Shown here: positions 1 to 7,837 of the stretch, one piece after another
How positions within the stretch are numbered: the first letter of the stretch is position 1
How the letters are laid out: each line of letters opens with the position of its first letter
Assembly: GCA_902491895.1 (NCBI GenBank)
Contig: CABUJH010000011.1
Span: 1 to 46,682 of the forward strand
Length of the DNA: 46,682 nucleotides
Reading direction: 5' to 3'
DNA from: an uncultured Collinsella sp.
Lineage (GTDB): Bacteria; Actinomycetota; Coriobacteriia; Coriobacteriales; Coriobacteriaceae
Program-made: the position numbers and the translations under genes
Notes under the pieces: generated by a model
The model's database searches: none
Told to the model about the DNA's origin: nothing
The model's input: only the letters and a program-made list of their open reading frames with translations

Positions 1-55
1 GAGCACAACCTTGCCAAGGTTGGGGTCGCGGGTTCGAGCCCCGTTGTCCGCTCCA
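1..55 (+). tRNA. tRNA-Gly(GCC), 3' part only (cut by window start)
   Basis: These 55 bases are identical to the last 55 bases of the complete tRNA-Gly at 2100-2175. They contain the end of the D-arm, the anticodon arm with loop TTGCCAA (anticodon GCC), the T-arm and an encoded CCA end. The first 20 or so bases lie outside the window. A terminator follows directly. Confidence 0.93.
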
Positions 56-63
56 AACTCAGT

Positions 64-93
64 AGCCCGACTACTACGGTAGCCGGGCTTTTT
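64..93 (+). terminator. Rho-independent terminator after tRNA-Gly
   Basis: AGCCCG pairs with CGGGCT, and an inner CTAC/GTAG stem continues the hairpin. A run of five T follows at once. It ends the tRNA-Gly transcript. Confidence 0.85.
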
Positions 94-233
94 CGTACCC
101 ATCGCATGGGCTCGAACCCGAGAGGGAGCGAGCGTTTTGGGTCGTGGCTGTGGCGTTGTTTGTCGCGAATGTCCGCTTTGGGCGTATCATCGTGGGCATC
201 TCGCATAACCTCGTTGCAAGGGAGATACGCCCC

Positions 234-1967
234 ATGGCTACAGAAAAGTCTTCTTCGCGCTCATGGATGTCCGATGCCGCGATCTATCAGATCTACCCGC
301 GCTCGTTTAAGGATTCGACTGGTTCGGGTCTGGGCGATATCGCGGGCATTACCCAGCAGATGGACTATCTTGAGCGGCTGGGTATCGAGGCCATCTGGCT
401 GAGCCCGTTTTACCCTTCGCCTCTTGTCGATGGCGGCTATGATGTGGCGGACTACTGCGATGTCGACCCACGTCTCGGCTCGCTTGACGACTTCGATGAC
501 ATGATCGCTGCGGCTCACGCGCGCGGCATCAAGGTCATCGTCGACATCGTGCCCAACCATTCATCCAACCAGCACCCCTGGTTCAAAGCCGCTCTTGCCG
601 CCGGCCCCGGATCGCCCGAACGCGCCCGTTATATCTTCCGCGATGGTCGCGGCGAGCATGGCGAGCTGCCTCCCACCAATTGGAATGCCAACTTTGGCGG
701 CCCCGCATGGACGCGTGTTGCGGACGGTCAGTGGTATCTGCACATGTTTACGCCCGAGCAGCCGGACTTTGACTGGTCATGCCCTGAGGTTCACGCGCTC
801 TTTTGCGACGTCCTGGCGTTTTGGAGCGATCGAGGCGTCGACGGCTTTCGCATTGATGTGGCGCAGGGTCTCGCCAAGGATCTCGACCGCGATGACCTCG
901 ACCGGTGGCATCTCGCCGAGGGCGATGACATGGTTGACGACGGCACCCATCCGCTGTGGGACCGCAATGAGGTCCACGAGATCTATCGCGAGTGGCGCCG
1001 CGTGTTCGACCGCTATAATCCGCCGCGCAGTGCCGTTGCCGAGGCGTGGGTGCTGCCCGAGCGCCAGTATCTCTACGCGCGTCCCAGCGAGCTTGGCCAG
1101 ACATTCAACTTTGAGTTTGCCAAGGCCACTTGGACCTATGATGACATGCACACTGCAATCGAGAAGGGCTTGAAGGCAGCCGTCGAATCCGATTCCGCCT
1201 CGACCTGGGTACTCTCCAACCACGACGTGCCGCGCGTGGCGACACGCTATGCCCTGCCGCAAATCAAGGCGACGCGCTACCACCAGATTGCGCTCGACTG
1301 GCTCTTGCGCGACGGGTCGTCTTATGACGAGGACCGTGAACTCGGCGAGCGCCGCGCGCGGGCGGCCCTTTTGCTTGAGCTGGCGCTTCCGGGCTCGGCA
1401 TACGTGTATCAGGGTGAGGAGCTCGGCCTTTTTGAGGTGGCTGATATCCCGTGGGCTGCACTCGAAGACCCTACTGCGACCAATACGCACGGACCGAAGC
1501 GTGAGAAGGGGCGCGACGGCTGTCGTGTGCCCCTGCCGTGGGTGGCGGCGGACGATCCCGCGCATGGCGGATCGTTTGGGTTTTCGCCGGCAGACGCCGA
1601 TGCGGCGCCCCATCTGCCGCAGCCTGCATGGTTTTCCGATTATGCTGCCGATAGGGAAGAAGTGGACCCGACATCGATGCTTGCGCTCTATCGTGACGCC
1701 CTCTGGCTGCGGCGCAAGCTGCGCGGTTGCGCCAACGATCTTGCGTGGCTCGATCTTGACGGGCGCACCGGTCTTGCGGATGGTGCCGAGGGCGCCGAGG
1801 GCGGCGTCATCGCCTATCGCCGCGACAACGGCTGGGCGTGTGTGACGAACTTCGGCGCAGCACCCGTGGAGCTGCCGGCGGGCAGGGTCCTGCTCACCTC
1901 ATCACCGCTTGCAGACGGCAGGCTCGCGCAGGACAGCTCTGCCTGGATCATGCTCGGTGAGATGTAG
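234..1967 (+). CDS. GH13 alpha-glucosidase / oligo-1,6-glucosidase
   Basis: This is a cytoplasmic family 13 glycoside hydrolase of 577 residues that should release glucose from short alpha-glucosides. The (beta/alpha)8 barrel starts near residue 15 with AIYQIYPRSF. Visible GH13 motifs are DIVPNHSS, GFRIDVAQG with the nucleophile Asp, AVAEAW with the acid/base Glu, and SNHDVPR with the third acidic residue. There is no signal peptide. The ATG at 234 is chosen because AAGGGAG lies about 9 bases upstream; an upstream frame opening at 144 has no ribosome site and no family similarity. The gene stands alone between two tRNA-Gly copies. The exact substrate (maltose, isomaltose, sucrose, trehalose) cannot be read from the sequence. 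Confidence 0.93.
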   Translation: MATEKSSSRSWMSDAAIYQIYPRSFKDSTGSGLGDIAGITQQMDYLERLGIEAIWLSPFYPSPLVDGGYDVADYCDVDPRLGSLDDFDDMIAAAHARGIKVIVDIVPNHSSNQHPWFKAALAAGPGSPERARYIFRDGRGEHGELPPTNWNANFGGPAWTRVADGQWYLHMFTPEQPDFDWSCPEVHALFCDVLAFWSDRGVDGFRIDVAQGLAKDLDRDDLDRWHLAEGDDMVDDGTHPLWDRNEVHEIYREWRRVFDRYNPPRSAVAEAWVLPERQYLYARPSELGQTFNFEFAKATWTYDDMHTAIEKGLKAAVESDSASTWVLSNHDVPRVATRYALPQIKATRYHQIALDWLLRDGSSYDEDRELGERRARAALLLELALPGSAYVYQGEELGLFEVADIPWAALEDPTATNTHGPKREKGRDGCRVPLPWVAADDPAHGGSFGFSPADADAAPHLPQPAWFSDYAADREEVDPTSMLALYRDALWLRRKLRGCANDLAWLDLDGRTGLADGAEGAEGGVIAYRRDNGWACVTNFGAAPVELPAGRVLLTSSPLADGRLAQDSSAWIMLGEM

Positions 1968-2058
1968 GGGCATCTCGCTGCGAGCCTGCGTTTGTTCGCG
2001 CCTTTCGTGACGACTGATGCCCTCGCGAGAGCGTCGCAAAACTTTTTAAAAAAAGTTC

Positions 2059-2087
2059 TTGCATAGGATGCGGGCATCACGTAAGAT
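2059..2087 (+). promoter_or_regulatory. Promoter of the tRNA-Gly/tRNA-Val unit
   Basis: TTGCAT, a 17-base spacer and TAAGAT lie just before the tRNA-Gly, which would put the transcription start about 6 bases before the tRNA. Confidence 0.75.
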
Positions 2088-2099
2088 TAATCCTCGTAA

Positions 2100-2175
2100 G
2101 CGGACATGGCTCAGTTGGTAGAGCACAACCTTGCCAAGGTTGGGGTCGCGGGTTCGAGCCCCGTTGTCCGCTCCA
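2100..2175 (+). tRNA. tRNA-Gly(GCC)
   Basis: A full cloverleaf of 76 bases. The acceptor stem GCGGACA/TGTCCGC is perfect, the anticodon loop TTGCCAA gives GCC, the T-loop is TTCGAGC, and CCA is encoded. It is the second copy in the window. Confidence 0.97.
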
Positions 2176-2178
2176 TTT

Positions 2179-2253
2179 GGGCGTTTAGCTCAGGGGGAGA
2201 GCGCTTCCCTGACACGGAAGAGGTCAGAAGTTCAAATCTTCTAACGCCCACCA
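2179..2253 (+). tRNA. tRNA-Val(GAC)
   Basis: A full cloverleaf of 75 bases starting three bases after tRNA-Gly. The acceptor stem is GGGCGTT/AACGCCC, the anticodon stem CTTCC/GGAAG encloses CTGACAC (anticodon GAC), and CCA is encoded. It is co-transcribed with tRNA-Gly. Confidence 0.96.
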
Positions 2254-2261
2254 AATGTTCG

Positions 2262-2293
2262 CAGCTCAGAGGCTATGTCCTCTGGGCTGTTTT
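2262..2293 (+). terminator. Terminator of the tRNA unit
   Basis: An 11-bp stem (CAGCTCAGAGG with CCTCTGGGCTG, one wobble pair) is followed by TTTTG. Confidence 0.85.
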
Positions 2294-2592
2294 GTTTTGC
2301 TACCAAGCACGCCGTCAAATATGCCACCAAATATTGATCCAAGGTCCCCGTAGAGGTGCCGGCAGATTGCATACGTCCTGGCCGACCGTGACCGCAACAT
2401 GTTGGTCAAGCATAATCTTTTGGATTCTTTTGGCGTGAGCGGCTTGGTTTTGGTAGGATTTGTCAGCGGCTTGACTAAGGGGGTTTTATAACTGCCATGC
2501 AGGTAGCCGTGTTGGTAACGTTTTACCGACTTCCCAAGAACCCCTCATTTTTAATGCGTCTGCAAAATGACTAATTGCTTTGACCTGCTGAA
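2294..2592. other. Non-coding stretch after the tRNAs
   Basis: No convincing gene. One frame ending near 2438 reads like the tail of a protein (VLADRDRNMLVKHNLLDSF), which could be a relic, but it has no start. The tRNA end CCACCAAAT recurs at about 2324. A loose stem pairs AGGGGGTT at 2478-2485 with AACCCCT at 2539-2545, with GGTAA/TTACC inside. Confidence 0.4.
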
Positions 2593-2638
2593 ACACTATA
2601 TGTTGTGTTTGACCTAAAAAAAGAATACAGGATATAGA
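2593..2638 (+). promoter_or_regulatory. NrdR-like box and promoter of nrdD
   Basis: ACACTATATGTTGTGT at 2593-2608 closely fits the NrdR box of ribonucleotide reductase genes. A -35 TTGACC at 2609-2614, an 18-base spacer and TATAGA at 2633-2638 follow. A second, much weaker box may overlap the -10 (ACAGGATATAGATG). NrdR control of nrd genes is established in many bacteria; here it is inferred from the site. Confidence 0.65.
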
Positions 2639-2640
2639 TG

Positions 2641-2864
2641 CCTCTTTGTCGTATGATAGATGGCGGACAGAGAACGAGAACCTTATTCGCCCCATTTGGA
2701 TAGATCTTCGAGCCCCTTGATTGGCTGCGAGGATTGTCCGCATGAGGGCCTATGGTTATCGAGAACACAGATTGCGCGACGGCGCCGCAAGACAGGGGCA
2801 AGCCCTGCCGGGTATCGTTTGGCTCTGAAGCGCGATGAGGCTACGATGCGAAAGAGGCAAGAGG
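2641..2864 (+). promoter_or_regulatory. Long 5' leader of nrdD
   Basis: About 220 bases separate the proposed start point from the nrdD start codon, with no open frame that has a ribosome site. GCGGACA at 2663-2669 can pair with TGTCCGC at 2735-2741, and CAGGG can pair with CCCTG around a short loop near 2800. I see no known riboswitch signature, including no adenosylcobalamin box. Confidence 0.4.
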
Positions 2865-5087
2865 ATGAAGATCATCAAGCGCAGCGGCACCGAGGTTGTC
2901 TTTGACATCGATAAGATCGTCAATGCCATCCGTGCCGCAAACTTGGAGGTCGAGGAGAGCTCTCGTCTTACCGACCGCCAGGTGGTTTACGCGGCACAAA
3001 ACGTCGCCGAGGCATGCGAGAACGCGGGCCACACTGTTTCGGTCGAGGAGATTCAGGATTTGGTCGAGGACGAGATCATGCGTCTCGACTGCTACGAGGT
3101 TGCCCGCCACTACATCATCTATCGCTATGTTCAGAGCCTGAAGCGCCAGAAGAACACGACCGATGACAAGATCCTGTCGCTGATCGAGTGCAACAACGAA
3201 GAGGTTAAGCAGGAGAACTCCAACAAGAACCCGACCGTCAATTCCGTTCAGCGTGACTACATGGCCGGCGAGATCTCCAAGGACCTGACCCAGCGTGTGC
3301 TGCTGCCCCAGGAGATTGTGGATGCTCACAATGAGGGTCTGATTCACTTCCATGATTCGGACTACTTTGCCCAGCACATGCATAACTGCGACCTGGTGAA
3401 CCTGGAGGATATGCTCCAGAACGGTACTGTTATTTCGGGCACGCTGATCGAGAAGCCGCACAGCTTCTCGACTGCCTGCAACATCGCGACGCAGATCATC
3501 GCTCAGGTTGCTTCCTCCCAGTACGGTGGCCAGTCGATTTCGCTGACCCATCTTGCCCCGTTCGTCGAGGTGAGCCGTCAAAAGATTCGCGGCGAGGTCG
3601 CCCGCGAGCTCGAGGAGCTTGGCGTTTCCGCATCTCCCGAAAAGGTCCGCGAGGTTGTTGAGGACCGCCTGCGTGACGAGATCCGTCGCGGCGTTCAGAC
3701 GATTCAGTATCAGGTCGTGACCCTTATGACCACGAATGGCCAGGCGCCGTTCGTGACGGTCTTTATGTATCTCAATGAGGCCCGTACGCCCCAGGAGAAG
3801 CACGACCTTGCCATGATTGTGGAGGAGACGCTTCGTCAGCGCTATGAGGGCGTTAAGAACGAAGCCGGCGTGTGGATCACCCCGGCGTTCCCCAAGCTCA
3901 TCTACGTGCTCGAGGACGATAACGTTCACGAGAATTCCCCGTACTTCTACCTGACCCAGCTGGCTGCTAAGTGCACCGCCAAGCGCATGGTGCCCGACTA
4001 CATCTCCGAGAAGAAGATGCGCGAGCTCAAGCTGTCGAAGGGCGAGACCGCGGGCAACGGCGACTGCTATACCTGCATGGGTTGCCGCAGCTTCCTGACG
4101 CCCGACCGCTCCGGTAACGGATTTAACAACGTGGCCAACGCGCTGAACTATGACCCGAACAAGCCCAAGTACTACGGTCGCTTTAACCAGGGTGTTGTGA
4201 CCATCAACCTGCCCGATGTCGCACTGAGCTCGCACCAGGACATGGACAAGTTCTGGAAGATCTTCGATGAGCGCCTTGAGCTGTGCCACCGTGCCCTGCT
4301 GTGCCGTCATGAGCGCCTGATGGGTACGCTTTCTGACGCCGCACCGATTCTGTGGCAGTACGGTGCCCTCGCCCGCCTGAAGAAGGGCGAGACGATCGAC
4401 AAGCTGCTCGTGGGCGGTTACTCCACCATTAGTCTGGGTTATGCCGGCCTGTACGAGTGCGTCAAGTACATGACGGGCCACAGCCACACCGAGAAGGAGG
4501 GCACGCCCTTTGCCATGGCCGTCATGCAGCACATGAACGACAAGTGCGCCGAGTGGAAGGCCGAAAGCGATATTGACTTCTCGCTGTACGGTACCCCGCT
4601 TGAGTCGACGACCTACAAGTTCGCCAAGTGCCTGCAGCGTCGTTTTGGCATCATCCCGGGCGTGACGGACAAGGGCTACATCACCAACAGCTACCACGTC
4701 CACGTGTCCGAGGAGATCGACGCATTCGACAAGCTCAAGTTCGAGGGTATGTTCCAGCAGCTTTCGCCGGGCGGTGCCATCTCCTACGTCGAGGTTCCCA
4801 ACATGCAGGACAACCTCAAGGCTGTCATTCGCGTGATGCAGTACATCTACGACAACATCATGTACGCCGAGCTCAACACCAAGAGCGACTACTGCCAGGT
4901 GTGCGGCTACGACGGTGAGATCAAGATTGTCGAGGATGACGGCAAGCTGGTGTGGGAGTGCCCCAACTGCGGCAATCGTGACCAGGAGAAGATGAACGTC
5001 GCTCGTCGTACGTGCGGCTACATCGGTACCCAGTTCTGGAACCAGGGCCGAACCGAGGAGATCCGCGACCGCGTGCTGCATCTCTAA
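2865..5087 (+). CDS. nrdD: Anaerobic (class III) ribonucleoside-triphosphate reductase
   Basis: Reduces ribonucleoside triphosphates to deoxyribonucleotides without oxygen, using a glycyl radical. The 740-residue protein opens with an ATP-cone regulatory domain (KRSGTEVVFDIDKIVNAI). It carries the catalytic barrel, then a zinc site made of CQVC and CPNC about 30 residues apart. The C-terminal motif RTCGY places the radical Gly near residue 718. I start at ATG 2865 because AAAGAGG lies 8 bases upstream; the frame extends to 2835 but without a better site. NrdG, its activase, follows after two palindromic elements. The NrdR-like box upstream suggests control by nucleotide levels. Confidence 0.97.
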   Translation: MKIIKRSGTEVVFDIDKIVNAIRAANLEVEESSRLTDRQVVYAAQNVAEACENAGHTVSVEEIQDLVEDEIMRLDCYEVARHYIIYRYVQSLKRQKNTTDDKILSLIECNNEEVKQENSNKNPTVNSVQRDYMAGEISKDLTQRVLLPQEIVDAHNEGLIHFHDSDYFAQHMHNCDLVNLEDMLQNGTVISGTLIEKPHSFSTACNIATQIIAQVASSQYGGQSISLTHLAPFVEVSRQKIRGEVARELEELGVSASPEKVREVVEDRLRDEIRRGVQTIQYQVVTLMTTNGQAPFVTVFMYLNEARTPQEKHDLAMIVEETLRQRYEGVKNEAGVWITPAFPKLIYVLEDDNVHENSPYFYLTQLAAKCTAKRMVPDYISEKKMRELKLSKGETAGNGDCYTCMGCRSFLTPDRSGNGFNNVANALNYDPNKPKYYGRFNQGVVTINLPDVALSSHQDMDKFWKIFDERLELCHRALLCRHERLMGTLSDAAPILWQYGALARLKKGETIDKLLVGGYSTISLGYAGLYECVKYMTGHSHTEKEGTPFAMAVMQHMNDKCAEWKAESDIDFSLYGTPLESTTYKFAKCLQRRFGIIPGVTDKGYITNSYHVHVSEEIDAFDKLKFEGMFQQLSPGGAISYVEVPNMQDNLKAVIRVMQYIYDNIMYAELNTKSDYCQVCGYDGEIKIVEDDGKLVWECPNCGNRDQEKMNVARRTCGYIGTQFWNQGRTEEIRDRVLHL

Positions 5088-5098
5088 TAACCATCCCA

Positions 5099-5236
5099 GG
5101 CCGCCCCGTAGCGAGGCCCCGGACCTTTACTCGCTATTTCGGACAGTCCTGGCTCACGACGGAGGCGCCACTGGCGCCTCCTGTTCGTGCGGAACTCATA
5201 TCGAGCAAAGGTCCGGGGCCTCGCTACGGGGCGGCC
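5099..5236. repeat. 138-base palindromic element (30-bp perfect arms)
   Basis: Bases 5099-5128 are an exact reverse complement of 5207-5236, beginning GGCCGCCCCG. An A/C mismatch and CTCG/CGAG extend the stem. Inside is a second perfect hairpin, GGAGGCGCC at 5161-5169 with GGCGCCTCC at 5173-5181. There is no T-run and no coding potential. It could be a MITE or REP-like repeat or a long mRNA hairpin between nrdD and nrdG. Confidence 0.85.
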
Positions 5237-5414
5237 AAGTTGACGTAGCTGAGATGCGGCATGCGGTCTGCTCACTCCTCGAAGTTCTTAGCGGAGATAA
5301 TTCGAGCTGCAGCTGCGATTTACTTGCGATGGCGGTTGAGCCGCAACCCAGTTTTTATTAGATCTCGAACCCTATGCTCGATGTTCGCTTCGTTCATTGA
5401 GTTACCCTTTGCAT
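5237..5414. other. Intergenic stretch with a weak terminator-like hairpin
   Basis: No gene seen. GGTTG at 5334-5338 pairs with CAACC at 5344-5348 and is followed by GTTTTT, which may terminate nrdD transcription. Confidence 0.4.
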
Positions 5415-5498
5415 GAGGCCGGGACATATCGTCCCGCCCGCAGTTTCGCAGGCCGAAGACCGAGAATGTTTGAGGACGGGATGATATGTCCCGGCCTC
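5415..5498. repeat. 84-base inverted-repeat element before nrdG
   Basis: The 22-base arm at 5415-5436 (starting GAGGCCGGGACATAT) pairs with 5477-5498 along its whole length with one wobble pair. The loop is 40 bases. It ends about two bases before the nrdG ribosome site (GGGAG), so it may influence nrdG translation or simply be a repeat. Confidence 0.8.
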
Positions 5499-5513
5499 CC
5501 GGGAGAGTTACTT

Positions 5514-6095
5514 ATGAACTACGCGAACATTAAGTATTTCGACATTGCTGATGGGGAAGGCGTTCGTACTTCTCTGTTTGTGAGCGGGTGCCGTCGTGGG
5601 TGCAAGAATTGCTTTAACTCTGTCGCGTGGGACTTTGCTGCGGGTGAGCCGTTCGATCGTGCCGTCGAGGACAAGATTATCGAGAGTCTCGACCATCCCT
5701 TTATCGATGGCCTGACGATTCTGGGCGGCGAGCCTATGGAGCCCGAGAATCAGGCGGGGCTTGTTGACTTTATCGAACGCGTACGTGCGGCCTATCCCGC
5801 GGGGTCGGGCAAGACCATTTGGTGCTTTACCGGCGACGTGCTCGAGGAGCTTATGCCGGGTGGCCGTCATCATACCGAGGCGACGAACCGTATCCTGGCC
5901 TGCCTCGACATGTTGGTGGACGGCCCGTTCGTTCAGGATCTGTACGATATCTCATTGCGCTTTAGGGGCTCGAGTAACCAGCGTGTGATCGATATGAACG
6001 CTACGCGCGACCGTGCTGAGCGCGAGGGCGTTGCGCTTTGTGATGCGGTTGAACTTTGGCGGGACGATCCGGTCTATTCGACCCATACTATGTAG
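5514..6095 (+). CDS. nrdG: Anaerobic ribonucleotide reductase activating protein
   Basis: A radical SAM enzyme of 193 residues that makes the glycyl radical on NrdD. The iron-sulfur cluster motif CRRGCKNC (CX3CX2C) is near residue 27, and the family GGEP motif follows (ILGGEPMEPEN). Length is slightly above the roughly 155-175 residues typical of the family, mostly from the C-terminal part. ATG 5514 is chosen because the protein then begins MNYANIKYFDIADGEGVRTSLF as in homologues, with GGGAG upstream. It pairs with nrdD, although 426 bases of palindromic DNA separate them. Confidence 0.95.
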   Translation: MNYANIKYFDIADGEGVRTSLFVSGCRRGCKNCFNSVAWDFAAGEPFDRAVEDKIIESLDHPFIDGLTILGGEPMEPENQAGLVDFIERVRAAYPAGSGKTIWCFTGDVLEELMPGGRHHTEATNRILACLDMLVDGPFVQDLYDISLRFRGSSNQRVIDMNATRDRAEREGVALCDAVELWRDDPVYSTHTM

Positions 6096-6161
6096 CTTGT
6101 GGCCGATGCCAAAGGGCGTGGTACCATAGCGCGAACGCAAAATCGGAAAAGTGAGGCCCAG

Positions 6162-6719
6162 ATGGTCGATCAGGAAAAAGTCGAGGCCGCCATTAAGCTG
6201 TTGCTTGAGGGCATAGGCGAGGACCCAACTCGTGAGGGCCTGCTGGAGACCCCGGCGCGCGTTGCCCGTATGTATGGTGAGATCGCCGGCGGTATGGACC
6301 AGAGTGCCGAGGAGCACCTGTCCAAAACCTTTGCCGTCGCTTCGAACGATTTGGTTATCGAGCGCGACATCACGTTCTACTCGCTGTGCGAGCACCATTT
6401 GCTGCCGTTTTATGGCAAGGCCGCCATTGGCTATATCCCTAACGGTCGGGTGGCTGGGCTTTCCAAGCTCGCCCGCACGGTTGAGGTTTATGCCCGCCGT
6501 CTGCAGCTGCAGGAGCAGCTGTGTGCGCAGGTTGCCGACGCTCTCATGGATTATCTCGCTCCCCAGGGAGCGATTGTGCTCATGGAAGCCGAGCATATGT
6601 GCATGACCATGCGCGGCGTGCAAAAGCCTGGCACCAAGACCGTGACGCTCGCTCGCCGCGGCGTCTTTGAGACCGATTCCGCGCTCGAGGAGCGTTTCTT
6701 TAGGATGCTGGGCCGCTAA
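6162..6719 (+). CDS. folE: GTP cyclohydrolase I
   Basis: Converts GTP to 7,8-dihydroneopterin triphosphate, the first step of folate synthesis. The protein has 185 residues, normal for the family. The zinc and catalytic motif CEHHLLPFYGKAAIGYIP, the signature LSKLARTVEVYARRLQLQEQL and the second ligand region HMCMTMRG are all present. ATG 6162 follows GTGAGG at a suitable distance. It heads a tight operon with an HD hydrolase (one base gap) and folB. Confidence 0.96.
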   Translation: MVDQEKVEAAIKLLLEGIGEDPTREGLLETPARVARMYGEIAGGMDQSAEEHLSKTFAVASNDLVIERDITFYSLCEHHLLPFYGKAAIGYIPNGRVAGLSKLARTVEVYARRLQLQEQLCAQVADALMDYLAPQGAIVLMEAEHMCMTMRGVQKPGTKTVTLARRGVFETDSALEERFFRMLGR

Positions 6720-6720
6720 C

Positions 6721-7302
6721 ATGAGGGTCGTCAACGACTTTGCATCGAGGACCGATGAGGGGACGTCGCGTCGCGGCTTTATGGCTTCGGGCTTGGCTCC
6801 CTTTGGTGCCATGCCTCGCATTGATTACATTTGTGCCAACGGGCTGTTCCGGCGGCATCTGGGCAACATTGCGCAGTTGGAATCGGGGCGCATCTTCTGC
6901 CGCCACGGTATTGACCATCTGCTCGATGTCGCTCGCATTATGTGGATCAAAAATCTCGAGGAGCGGCTCGAATTTGACCGCGAGGTCATCTACGCCACGG
7001 CACTTCTTCACGATATCGGCAAAGATGAACAGTATGAATCGGGTATATCCCATGATGTTGCAAGCGAACGCGTCGCTGATGCGATTCTCGGCGGCATGCC
7101 CGATGATGTGGCGTTTGAGCCGGCCGATGCCGCAGCCATTAAGACGGCCATTCTGGGCCATCGAAAGCTGCGCGTGAACAGCCAACCGCTTGAGCGTCTG
7201 CTCTATGCAGCCGACAAAGCGTCGCGCGCCTGCTTTGCATGCCCCGCGCGCAATGCTTGCAACTGGAGCGATGATAAAAAGAACCTGTCGATTCGCGTGT
7301 AG
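6721..7302 (+). CDS. HD-domain phosphohydrolase in the pterin operon
   Basis: A 193-residue HD-superfamily protein. The metal-binding pattern is visible as His in FCRHGIDHLLDV, HD in ALLHDIGKDE and a later Asp in LLYAADKASRA. It ends in a Cys-bearing tail (CFACPARNAC). It starts one base after the folE stop, so it is translationally coupled; internal ATGs at 6781 and 6811 are alternatives. HD proteins of this type are common neighbours of folate genes. A role in dephosphorylating dihydroneopterin triphosphate, the step between FolE and FolB, is an inference from position only. Confidence 0.8.
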   Translation: MRVVNDFASRTDEGTSRRGFMASGLAPFGAMPRIDYICANGLFRRHLGNIAQLESGRIFCRHGIDHLLDVARIMWIKNLEERLEFDREVIYATALLHDIGKDEQYESGISHDVASERVADAILGGMPDDVAFEPADAAAIKTAILGHRKLRVNSQPLERLLYAADKASRACFACPARNACNWSDDKKNLSIRV

Positions 7303-7345
7303 TTAGTTTGCGCGGTCGGGGTTCTAAACGAAGGAGACGATCGCG

Positions 7346-7831
7346 ATGAGCAATAAGAAACTGCCCGAGAATGCAACCAAGACTGAAGGCGCCGAGCTCG
7401 CCCGCCGTGGAAGGGGCGAAATATCCACCGCAACGGCGATACCCCACGTGAGCTATGACGATCTGCGCCATGCTGACCGCATTACTATCGACGGTCTCGA
7501 GGTCTTTGCCAACCACGGCGTGTATCCCGAAGAGAACGCGCTGGGCCAGAAGTTCATCGTGTCCTTGGTGCTCTATGCCGACCTGCGTGCAGCGGGGGAG
7601 CACGATAACCTGGACGCTTCGATTGACTACGGCTCGGTGTGCCACGATGTCGATGGCTATCTGCGCGAGCATACGTTTAAACTCATCGAGGCGGCAGCCG
7701 AGGGTGTGGCCCAGATGCTGCTGCGTCGTTACCCCTTGCTGCTTGGCGTGCGCGTTAAGCTCGATAAGCCTTGGGCTCCCGTCGGTCTTCCCCTGGCAAG
7801 CTGCGGCGTCGAGATCGAGCGCGTACGCTAA
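7346..7831 (+). CDS. folB: Dihydroneopterin aldolase
   Basis: Splits 7,8-dihydroneopterin to 6-hydroxymethyl-dihydropterin and glycolaldehyde. The 161-residue protein has the FolB core from about residue 44 (DRITIDGLEVFANHGVYPEENALGQKF), with DYGSVCHDV and a C-terminal LDKPWAP. The first 43 residues are an unusual extension rich in charged residues. The start is supported by AAGGAGA nine bases before ATG 7346, so the extension is probably real. No folP or folK is present in this operon, unlike many folate clusters. Confidence 0.93.
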   Translation: MSNKKLPENATKTEGAELARRGRGEISTATAIPHVSYDDLRHADRITIDGLEVFANHGVYPEENALGQKFIVSLVLYADLRAAGEHDNLDASIDYGSVCHDVDGYLREHTFKLIEAAAEGVAQMLLRRYPLLLGVRVKLDKPWAPVGLPLASCGVEIERVR

Positions 7832-7837
7832 CCGGTT

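Noticed and set aside
2294..2440. Integrase remnant and attachment site after tRNA-Val
   Set aside because: CCACCAAAT recurs near 2324 and a protein-like tail exists, but the repeat is only nine bases and no integrase motif (R-HxxR-Y) can be seen.
2641..2864. Adenosylcobalamin riboswitch before nrdD
   Set aside because: No B12-box or matching core sequence is visible.
2841..5081. Long open frame of about 746 codons on the strand opposite nrdD
   Set aside because: It mirrors the biased codon use of nrdD, is low-complexity (Leu/Val/His rich) and has no ribosome site or family match.
5411..5513. Upstream extension of nrdG from 5397
   Set aside because: It would translate the inverted-repeat element and lacks a ribosome site; ATG 5514 matches homologues.
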